Source: Ruminococcus difficilis (GTDB taxonomy: Bacteria; Bacillota_A; Clostridia; Oscillospirales; Acutalibacteraceae). Taken from it: DNA of 23,639 nt. Shown piece after piece: positions 6,885 through 13,271 of the stretch (position 1 is its first letter; every line of letters starts with the position of its first letter). Below the pieces are notes generated by a model. The model saw only the letters and a program-made list of their open reading frames with translations, did no database searches and had not been told where the DNA came from. Both the position numbers and the translations under genes were made by a program. The DNA lies in NCBI RefSeq assembly GCF_016680995.1, contig NZ_JAEQMG010000171.1:1-23639 (forward strand), written 5' to 3'.

Positions 6885-7753
6885 AAGTGCTCAAAAAGCT
6901 CTTCGGCGGTATCAATCTGACATGGCCGAAGCTGATCATCTTCGCTGTAGCGATCGGCGTATATACCGGTTTGATCAATCAGGTGCCGTTCTTGTATGAC
7001 ACCTCCCTGCGTGATTCCGCGATCTACTTCGACCGCTGGGTGCTGTTCGGTATCCTGATCATCATGAATTCAAAGAGCAATATCGACTCAGCGCTCAAGT
7101 GCTTTGTGTTCTTCCTGATCAGCCAGCCGCTGATCTATCTGGTCGAAGTACCCTTCCTCGGGTGGTCGGTCATGCAGTACTACCGCAACTGGATCTTGTG
7201 GACAATCCTGACCCTTCCGATGGGCTTTATCGGCTATTATATGAAGAAGGACCGTCCGTGGGGACTGATCATCCTCGTGCCGATGCTGCTTCTGGTCGGC
7301 GGGCATTATAGCTTATACTTCGGACAGATGCTGTTCTCGTTCCCATTCCATCTGTACAGTACGATCTTCTGTGCGGGTACCTTGGTGCTTTATTCACTCT
7401 GTATCTTCTCCGATAAGCGGGTGAAGCTCGCCGCGCTGATCATCAGCGGTCTAATGATCGTCGGCGGGACGGTGTACAATTTCGTCAAGCCCCCTGTTTA
7501 CATCACTGATATTTTGTCGAGCGGGGGAGAGACCGCTGCGACGACCTTTGACGACAGCTACAAGGTCTATTGGGACAGCGACTCCCACGGTGATCTTTCG
7601 ATCCGCTATGAAGAAGCCACCGAGGATTATCTGGTACATGCCGAGCTCACGCACAGCGGTCAGGCGGCGTTTACGCTGGAAGCGCCCGACGGCAGCAAGC
7701 TGAACTATGACATTATGATCGAGCGCAATACTTACGAAGTAAAGAAGAAATAA
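6881..7753 (+). CDS. Polytopic membrane protein with C-terminal soluble domain, unknown
   Basis: I do not recognise the family. The 290-residue protein has about six or seven transmembrane segments (roughly 17-35, 52-63, 71-90, 104-121, 126-147, 158-176, 184-203) and then a C-terminal soluble part of about 85 residues (205-290) that is acidic and beta-rich (segments YKVYWDSDSHGDLSIRYEE and LNYDIMIERNTYEV), probably outside the membrane. It overlaps the acyltransferase by ATGA and has AAAGGAG 9 bases upstream, so the two are almost certainly made together. A partner role in envelope-polymer acylation or export is inference from context only. Confidence 0.75.
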   Translation: MKVLKKLFGGINLTWPKLIIFAVAIGVYTGLINQVPFLYDTSLRDSAIYFDRWVLFGILIIMNSKSNIDSALKCFVFFLISQPLIYLVEVPFLGWSVMQYYRNWILWTILTLPMGFIGYYMKKDRPWGLIILVPMLLLVGGHYSLYFGQMLFSFPFHLYSTIFCAGTLVLYSLCIFSDKRVKLAALIISGLMIVGGTVYNFVKPPVYITDILSSGGETAATTFDDSYKVYWDSDSHGDLSIRYEEATEDYLVHAELTHSGQAAFTLEAPDGSKLNYDIMIERNTYEVKKK

Positions 7754-7767
7754 CGGAGGTAAGGATG

Positions 7768-8208
7768 ATGAAACGGATAGTCTGCCTTTTGACGGCGCTG
7801 ATACAGATGGCAGTTGTACTGACCGGCTGTCAGTCCGATACTGTGTTGCTCACTACGGCGGGCGGAACGCAAATCGACATGAACCGTCAGGACATTACGG
7901 GCATCAAGTGCGCAGGCTCTGTCAACGGCGAACAGGATTTTTTGATTGAGGGGGAAGAGGCGCAGCAGCTTTTTGATTATATACGCGGCTTGTGTACCGG
8001 GGAGAGTGAAACCCCCGAGCCGTCGGCTAATCTGATACATTTAAACTTCAGTACGACTTTGGATTCGGAGACCGCATGGTTGGGTGATTATACCGTACAG
8101 GACAACGGCATGATCCTATTCCTGACATCGCCCGTTGACAGCTATATGCATACCTTCACTTGTGATAAAAATGAGTATGACGCGATCCTGAAGCTCGTAC
8201 AGCTCTGA
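7768..8208 (+). CDS. Small predicted lipoprotein
   Basis: A 146-residue protein with a type II signal peptide: KRI, a hydrophobic stretch, and lipobox VVLTGC with the lipidated Cys at residue 21. The mature part of about 125 residues is polar; I recognise no family. It follows the polytopic membrane protein after 14 bases and shares its operon, so it probably acts at the outer face of the membrane with the two upstream proteins. Two adjacent ATGs are possible (7765 and 7768); GGAGGT at 7755-7760 gives a better 7-base spacing to 7768. Confidence 0.72.
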   Translation: MKRIVCLLTALIQMAVVLTGCQSDTVLLTTAGGTQIDMNRQDITGIKCAGSVNGEQDFLIEGEEAQQLFDYIRGLCTGESETPEPSANLIHLNFSTTLDSETAWLGDYTVQDNGMILFLTSPVDSYMHTFTCDKNEYDAILKLVQL

Positions 8209-8218
8209 GGTGATACGG

Positions 8219-8479
8219 ATGAAGAAACGAAGAAAATTGACCGAAGCCCCCGATAAGTGTCCTCGATGCGGAAATAGATTTACTTGGGCGCCCGTTGACC
8301 CTAAGAGCCACAAGGGCTTCAGCGTCAAGCAGGCGTCGATCGGTATTCTGCTGCTTGGACCGCTGAGTCTGATCGGCGGCTCCATGGGCAGAAAAGCGAG
8401 GAGAAGGCAGTATTATTACTGCGAACAATGCGGCTTTGATATGGAGTACGCAGATAAGCGAAAGGGGCGTTCACGGTGA
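8219..8479 (+). CDS. Small zinc-ribbon protein with a central hydrophobic stretch
   Basis: An 86-residue basic protein with two Cys pairs, CPRCG near residue 14 and CEQCG near residue 69, separated by a hydrophobic segment (ASIGILLLGPLSLIGGSMG). The two CxxC knuckles probably form one zinc ribbon; the hydrophobic part may touch or cross the membrane. Function unknown. The ATG at 8219 is preferred over a GTG at 8210 because TGAGGTG (8206-8212), overlapping the upstream stop codon, is placed 6 bases before it. It overlaps the Nudix gene by 4 bases. Confidence 0.72.
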   Translation: MKKRRKLTEAPDKCPRCGNRFTWAPVDPKSHKGFSVKQASIGILLLGPLSLIGGSMGRKARRRQYYYCEQCGFDMEYADKRKGRSR

Positions 8480-9030
8480 AGGATGAACAGCTGAAATGGA
8501 CGATGACCGACAGCCGTATGCTCCTGCATACGCCGGTATTTGATGTGAACGAGCAGCATGAGCTCTCTCCGAACGGTCTCGAGGGCGATTATATTGCGAT
8601 GGACGCGCCCGACTGGGTCATGGTGATCGCCGAGTACAAAGGCTGCTTCGTGACCGTGCGTCAGTGGCGCCACGCGGCAGAGGCGATCAGCGTAGAGTTC
8701 CCCGGCGGCGTCGCGGACGCGGGTGAAGACCCCGCTCAGGCGGCGGCGAGAGAGCTCTATGAGGAAACGGGCTTCAAGGCGAACAGTCTGATTCATCTGG
8801 GTACCGTCTACCCGAACCCGGCGCTGTTCAAGAACCGTTACCACGTCTATCTGGCGGAGGATTTACAGCCGACAGGCGAACAGGCTCTCGATGATGATGA
8901 GCTGTTGACCTATGAGCTGAAGCCCGTCGATGAGGTGATCCGCTCCTTCGGTAACGCGGAGTACGGTCATGCTCTGATGGGTACGGCGCTGATGTTCTAT
9001 CTCAGACACAGAAGTAAAGGCGGTGTATGA
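8476..9030 (+). CDS. Nudix hydrolase, ADP-ribose pyrophosphatase-like
   Basis: A 184-residue soluble protein with a complete Nudix box: G-VADAG-E-DPAQAAA-REL-Y-EE-T-GF (about residues 76-98), the Mg-binding catalytic helix. The NPALF segment just after it and overall length fit the ADP-ribose/nucleoside-diphosphate-sugar pyrophosphatase branch, which cleaves the diphosphate bond; exact substrate unproven. Starts with GTG at 8476 inside the stop of the zinc-ribbon gene (GTGA overlap), with AAAGGGG (8461-8467) upstream. Followed almost directly by yccF. Confidence 0.88.
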   Translation: MKDEQLKWTMTDSRMLLHTPVFDVNEQHELSPNGLEGDYIAMDAPDWVMVIAEYKGCFVTVRQWRHAAEAISVEFPGGVADAGEDPAQAAARELYEETGFKANSLIHLGTVYPNPALFKNRYHVYLAEDLQPTGEQALDDDELLTYELKPVDEVIRSFGNAEYGHALMGTALMFYLRHRSKGGV

Positions 9031-9031
9031 G

Positions 9032-9403
9032 ATGCGTACGATCGGTAATGTTTTATGGTTCCTCTTCGGCGGGATTCTCAGCGGACTTGCCTGGTGTTTG
9101 ACGGGGCTTCTGTGGTGCGTCACGATCATCGGTATCCCGATCGGGCTCCAGTGCTTCAAGCTGTCGGGTATGTCCTTCTTTCCGTTCGGTAAGGAGATCG
9201 TCTACGCAGGCGGCGCAGTTTCGTTCCTTGTCAACGTGCTGTGGTTCCTCTTCGGCGGATTTTTGATGGCGATGCTAAACGCGACGCTCGGACTGCTGTG
9301 GTGCGTTACCATCATCGGTATCCCTTTTGGCTTGCAGTTTTTTAAGCTCGCGAAGCTCTCCTTAGCTCCCTTCGGCGCGGAGATCCGCTATATTCAACAA
9401 TAG
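9032..9403 (+). CDS. yccF: YccF domain inner-membrane protein
   Basis: A 123-residue membrane protein made of two YccF (DUF307) repeats. Each contains NVLWFLFGG, then LLWCVTIIGIP and a GLQ-F-KL...PFG segment (first copy about 5-55, second about 68-120), which is the normal layout. Function of the family is unknown. The ATG at 9032, one base after the upstream stop, is chosen because AAAGGCGG (9017-9023) sits at proper spacing; a GTG at 9023 lies on the RBS. It is the last gene of the operon, closed by a strong terminator. Confidence 0.88.
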   Translation: MRTIGNVLWFLFGGILSGLAWCLTGLLWCVTIIGIPIGLQCFKLSGMSFFPFGKEIVYAGGAVSFLVNVLWFLFGGFLMAMLNATLGLLWCVTIIGIPFGLQFFKLAKLSLAPFGAEIRYIQQ

Positions 9404-9420
9404 AATTTGATGAAAAAATC

Positions 9421-9450
9421 AGCCCGCGGTTCATTGAGCCGCGGGCTTTG
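9421..9450. terminator. Bidirectional terminator between convergent genes
   Basis: A stem of 12 pairs (AGCCCGCGG / CCGCGGGCT plus three inner pairs, loop ATT). On the + strand it is followed by TTTGTG; on the - strand by a six-T run (complement of AAAAAA near 9414-9419). It serves yccF and the beta-helix gene. Confidence 0.85.
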
Positions 9451-9454
9451 TGTA

Positions 9455-12400
9455 TCATGATTCGGTTGTTTCTTCGGGGATCAGATCTTCGGTTACATCT
9501 GTTCCGGTGGGGATGACGGCGGGCTGATAGGTGATTTTTTTGCCCGGGCTTTGGTGGCCGGTCGCGAAACTGTCGGGGTAGCCGTTTGCGCCGATGCCGC
9601 GTACCGTGTAGGTGTATGTGCCGCCTGCGCGGACATTCTCATCGAGGTAGCTGTCGCCGTAAACAGTATCGAGTGCCGTCCAGCTCTTGCCGTTGTGCAG
9701 ATATACGCGGTAGCGGTCGATGTTGCTGTCGGGAGTCCAGCTGATCCTTACGCCGGTTGCTTCATTCGTCAGCGTGAAATCGGGCGTCGCGTAGCGGGTC
9801 GCCGTAAATCCGTCGTGTACGAAGTCGCTGATGTAGCTCTCTTTCGCATTCATACAGCGGACGGTGTAGACGCGTGTCTCGCCCTGCTGGATCGCAGTGT
9901 CGGTGTAAGAGGTACCGGTCACCTTTGCGAGCCTGATCCAGTCGCCCGAGGCGTTCTTGTAAAAGACGCGGTAGCTGCTCGCTCCCTTGACAGCGCTCCA
10001 GCTCAGAGTGACGCCGTTGTTGACGACAACGATATTGCTGACTATCGGTGCGGCGATATAGGTGATCTTGAAGCCGGTATGGTTGAAGTCGCTGATGTAG
10101 CTGTCGTTCTTGTCGATACAGCGGACGGTATAGATGTAGGTCGTGCCGCTGACGGCGGTAGTATCGGTGAAGGTGTTCGCAGTGGTAGTGCCGAGTCGTA
10201 CCCAGCTGCCGGCGCTGTTCTTCTTAAAGACGCGGTAGCCGTAAACGCCGCTGATCGCGTTCCACTTGAGCAGAACGCCGTCGATTGAGCTCGAGATGCT
10301 GTTGACCTTCGGTGCGGCGGGTCTGCTGCCCTTTACGCCGGTGCGGTCAAAGTCGCTGGTGAATACGCCCTTATTATCGACGCAGCGTACGGTATAGGTG
10401 CGGGTCTCGCCGGACTTGATCTTGGTATCGGTGAAGGATGTGGTCGTGACGGTGCCGAGATTCGTCCAGCCTGTCGCGTTCTTACAGTAGACGCGGTAGG
10501 CGAAGGCGCCCGGTACCTTACCCCAGCTTACGACGACGCCGTTGGCGGCGGATACAGCGGAGGTGATCTTCGGGGTAGACAGCCCGTAGGCGATCTTCCA
10601 GCCGGTATGATTATAGTCACTGATCGGATTATGGTTCCCGTCAAGGCATCTGAGCGTGTAGGTATAGGTGTTACCGAAGGCGACGTTCGTATCGGTATAT
10701 TCGGTCGTTGTGACATTACCCAGTCCGACCCATCCCGCTCCGTCAAGACGATAGATGCGGTAGCCCTTTGCGCCGCTTACCGCGCTCCATTTGAGCTTTA
10801 TTCCGTTCGTTACGGCGGTAAGGGAGCTGATGGCGGGGGTCGCGATGGATTGTGTGTCGATGATCTTGACGGTACCGCTGTTGTCGACGGTGACGGGATA
10901 GCTCTTTGAGCCGCCGGTGTTGGCGGTCACCTTAACGGTGGTCGAGCCGGTGCCGACAGCCTTGATTCTTCCGTACTTGTCGACGGTGACGATATCGGTA
11001 TTGCCGCTCTTGTAGGTGAAGGTCGAGAAGGCGTTGACGGGATAGACCTCGGGTACCAGCATAAAGGCGGTGCCTACGCCCATGATGACGCCTTCCTTCT
11101 CGAGGCTGAACTTCTCGAGGGTGGCGGACTTAGTGTAATTGGTGCCCGCCTTGACGAGGTTGTAGCTCTTGTAGTAGGTGAGGTTGTTGGCGCAGCTGAG
11201 GGTCGTGTTGCCGGATACGTCAGCGGCGCTCGTATTGGCGGTGAAGTAGATGCCGTGTTTGCCGGTCTTTTTGACGCGGTTGTTCCTGACGGCGGTCGCC
11301 TTGGTGCTTTCCATCAGGCAGATACCCTGATTGGCGGTGGTGTTGACGTCATTATTATTGACGTTGCCGAGTGTGCAGGTATAGGAGCAGATACCGTACT
11401 TGCCGGTATTCTCGATATAGTTGTTACTCACGCTGCTCGCGGTGCTCGAGCGCAGCTGGATGCCGTCCGTCTCGGGCTTGATAATGGTGTTGTTGTTCAC
11501 GGCGGTGAACTTGGAGTTGTATCTGAGCAGCATGCCCATGTATCCGGAGGCGGAGGCATGGACGGTGTTCCTCGTGTGGATGAGCTCGTTGCCCTTGATG
11601 ACAACGTTCCTGCCGTACTCTACGCGGATACCGTGACCGCGGACGTCGATATAGTTGTCGCGGATGTTGACGGTATCGTTATAGTATTCGCCTACGGGCA
11701 GTCCCGCGGAGCTGTCGGAAGTGTTCTTGGGGTAGAGAGCGGTCAGGTTGGTGCCCAGTACGGCGATGCCGTGGCTCTCGTAGGAGGCATAGATATCGTC
11801 GAGTGTGCCGATGTTGTGCAGCTCGTTGTAGCAAATGTTGATGTTCGAGTTCACCGGAGCGATATACTTCTCGGAAATGTTCTTGTCCGATTCGACATGA
11901 CCGATCTTGTAGAAGTCGGAGGCGAGATAGGTGCCGTTGCCGCGGTACATGACGGAGTAGACCGTGATGCCGCGGGGTGCGTTGTCGATGTAGTTGTTGG
12001 TGATATTGGTGTTCGACCATCCCATGCCCTGGATGGCGATACTCTTGATATTGGTAAAGGAGTTGTTGCGAATGGTGATGCCGCTGTGCGGGTTATTGAG
12101 GATATTGGTGTGGGAGCCGATGCCGCGGGGGACGTTATCGAAGGTACAGCCCTCGATCAGCACGTTCTTCATGCTCAGCGCCTCGGCATGCGCCTCATAG
12201 ATATGGAAGGGGTAGAGGACGTCCAGCTGGAGCGCCTCATAGCCGAAGTTGCCCTTCTCGAGGATCTGATCGCGGAAGGTGCAGTTGCGGATGGTCATGC
12301 CGTCTACGCCCGCGACCTCCATCATATGCGCGTTGAGGTCGTTACACAGGGTCACGCCGTCCATGGTGAAGTTCTTCGCGTGGAAAACCTTGATCAGCGT

Positions 12401-12841
12401 GTTCGAGCCCTGGTTACCGTCCAGTACGCCGCCGATCAGGTGGATGTTTTGGTAGCAGTAGCCCTCGGGACCCTCCTCGTTGGTATCCTTTGCGCCGACC
12501 TTGATGATGTTGGTGTCGCTCTCGTGGACGAGGGTGACGCCGCGCATATCGAGCGTGGTATTGTCGTAGATGCGCAGAAGGGTGTTCAGACCGTATGTGC
12601 CGGCGGGGATGACGACCGTGTAGGGATCGCTCTCGGTCGCGTTATCGCGTGCCGTGTCCAGCGCATTCTGGATCGCTTCGATCGGCCCCAGCGTCTCGAT
12701 ATCTTCCGCGCTGACGGTTATCACAGCTGACGATGACCCGGTACCATTAAACTCGGCTGCGGGTACGGCGGCTGTCGCGACACTGACCGCCATGACCAGA
12801 GAAAGCAAAAGGGAAAGCGCGTGCTTTATGATTGGTTTCAT
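9455..12841 (-). CDS. Secreted parallel beta-helix protein with Ig-like and five fibronectin-III-like repeats
   Basis: This 1128-residue protein has a signal peptide (MKPIIKHALSLLLSLVMAVS, cleaved near AAVPAA), a right-handed parallel beta-helix (about 50-560) with repeated N/T-rich turns such as GITIRNNSFTNI, VNIRDNYIDV and IKGNELIHT, a Big2-like bacterial Ig domain (about 575-653, ending KAVGTGSTTVKVTA), and five Fn3-like repeats of about 87 residues (668-1105). Each Fn3 repeat shows GV-L-W, GYRV(F/Y), a threonine-rich strand and YTVRC followed by SDF-H-G. Beta-helix domains of this type occur in pectate lyases, other polysaccharide lyases and adhesins; catalytic residues cannot be assigned. 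There is no dockerin, sortase motif or SLH domain, so surface retention is unexplained. Monocistronic on the - strand, with its own promoter. Confidence 0.88.
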   Translation of the reverse strand: MKPIIKHALSLLLSLVMAVSVATAAVPAAEFNGTGSSSAVITVSAEDIETLGPIEAIQNALDTARDNATESDPYTVVIPAGTYGLNTLLRIYDNTTLDMRGVTLVHESDTNIIKVGAKDTNEEGPEGYCYQNIHLIGGVLDGNQGSNTLIKVFHAKNFTMDGVTLCNDLNAHMMEVAGVDGMTIRNCTFRDQILEKGNFGYEALQLDVLYPFHIYEAHAEALSMKNVLIEGCTFDNVPRGIGSHTNILNNPHSGITIRNNSFTNIKSIAIQGMGWSNTNITNNYIDNAPRGITVYSVMYRGNGTYLASDFYKIGHVESDKNISEKYIAPVNSNINICYNELHNIGTLDDIYASYESHGIAVLGTNLTALYPKNTSDSSAGLPVGEYYNDTVNIRDNYIDVRGHGIRVEYGRNVVIKGNELIHTRNTVHASASGYMGMLLRYNSKFTAVNNNTIIKPETDGIQLRSSTASSVSNNYIENTGKYGICSYTCTLGNVNNNDVNTTANQGICLMESTKATAVRNNRVKKTGKHGIYFTANTSAADVSGNTTLSCANNLTYYKSYNLVKAGTNYTKSATLEKFSLEKEGVIMGVGTAFMLVPEVYPVNAFSTFTYKSGNTDIVTVDKYGRIKAVGTGSTTVKVTANTGGSKSYPVTVDNSGTVKIIDTQSIATPAISSLTAVTNGIKLKWSAVSGAKGYRIYRLDGAGWVGLGNVTTTEYTDTNVAFGNTYTYTLRCLDGNHNPISDYNHTGWKIAYGLSTPKITSAVSAANGVVVSWGKVPGAFAYRVYCKNATGWTNLGTVTTTSFTDTKIKSGETRTYTVRCVDNKGVFTSDFDRTGVKGSRPAAPKVNSISSSIDGVLLKWNAISGVYGYRVFKKNSAGSWVRLGTTTANTFTDTTAVSGTTYIYTVRCIDKNDSYISDFNHTGFKITYIAAPIVSNIVVVNNGVTLSWSAVKGASSYRVFYKNASGDWIRLAKVTGTSYTDTAIQQGETRVYTVRCMNAKESYISDFVHDGFTATRYATPDFTLTNEATGVRISWTPDSNIDRYRVYLHNGKSWTALDTVYGDSYLDENVRAGGTYTYTVRGIGANGYPDSFATGHQSPGKKITYQPAVIPTGTDVTEDLIPEETTES

Positions 12842-12848
12842 CCGAATA

Positions 12849-12914
12849 CTCCTTTGATATAATATAGATGAGAATATACACTATAAATTTACCTTTTTTT
12901 ATATCATTTGTCAA
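12849..12914 (-). promoter_or_regulatory. Promoter and RBS of the beta-helix gene
   Basis: On the - strand, TTGACA (complement of 12909-12914) is followed by an AT-rich stretch; the best -10 at 17-bp spacing is TAAATT (12886-12891), a weak match. AAAGGAG (complement of 12849-12855) lies 7 bases before the start codon. Confidence 0.5.
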
Positions 12915-12954
12915 CTTTACGGAGAGAAAATAGGCGTTTTGTCATATAATTGTA

Positions 12955-12995
12955 ACCAAAAAGGCAGCCTGCGGAGGGATTCCGCGGGCTGCCTT
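12955..12995 (-). terminator. Terminator of the feo operon
   Basis: A 15-bp stem (12961-12975 with 12981-12995, one T-G pair), loop of 5. On the - strand it is followed by TTTTTGG, giving a rho-independent terminator just after the Cys-rich gene. Confidence 0.82.
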
Positions 12996-13014
12996 GATGA
13001 AATATCGTTATGTA

Positions 13015-13194
13015 TTATGAGGATTTATGGCAGGAGCCTGACATCGCGCAGGTTTTGCAGTTGCCGCAATTGCATACGACCGACTTGCCCTGCTTCTTCT
13101 TCCTGACCATACTGACGATGATCGCCGTGACGATCGCGATCAGTACGGCACAGACAAAGATCGTACCGATATTCTCGCTGATCCATGTAAGCAT
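13015..13194 (-). CDS. FeoB-associated Cys-rich membrane protein
   Basis: A 59-residue protein: one N-terminal transmembrane helix (about 9-30, TIFVCAVLIAIVTAII), a basic stretch RKKKQGK, and a Cys-rich tail with pattern VVCNCGNCKTC...GSC (five Cys). This is the layout of the small FeoB-associated Cys-rich membrane proteins found after feoB in Firmicutes. The tail may bind ferrous iron or an Fe-S unit on the cytoplasmic side; role in FeoB-mediated uptake is inferred from constant linkage. AAAGGAG (complement within 13201-13208) is about 8 bases before the ATG. Last gene of the operon, 77 bases after feoB, before the terminator. Confidence 0.85.
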   Translation of the reverse strand: MLTWISENIGTIFVCAVLIAIVTAIIVSMVRKKKQGKSVVCNCGNCKTCAMSGSCHKSS

Positions 13195-13271
13195 TTTGTC
13201 ATCTCCTTTTTTGAATCGTCATTTTTATTTTTGTTTTGAGGACGCTTTAGCTTGTTGACACTCTCAGCCGA

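Noticed and set aside
9551..10860. Possible CRISPR-like or tandem DNA repeats
   Set aside because: The similarity is the coding of five Fn3-like protein repeats of about 260 bp, not short direct repeats with spacers.
11255..12730. 491-codon open frame on the + strand
   Set aside because: It lies antisense to the well-supported beta-helix gene; its Val/Asp/Gly-rich composition is what the complement of such codons gives, and it has no RBS.
13010..13258. 82-codon + strand open frame
   Set aside because: It opposes the FeoB-associated Cys-rich gene, which has a good RBS and a recognisable family layout.
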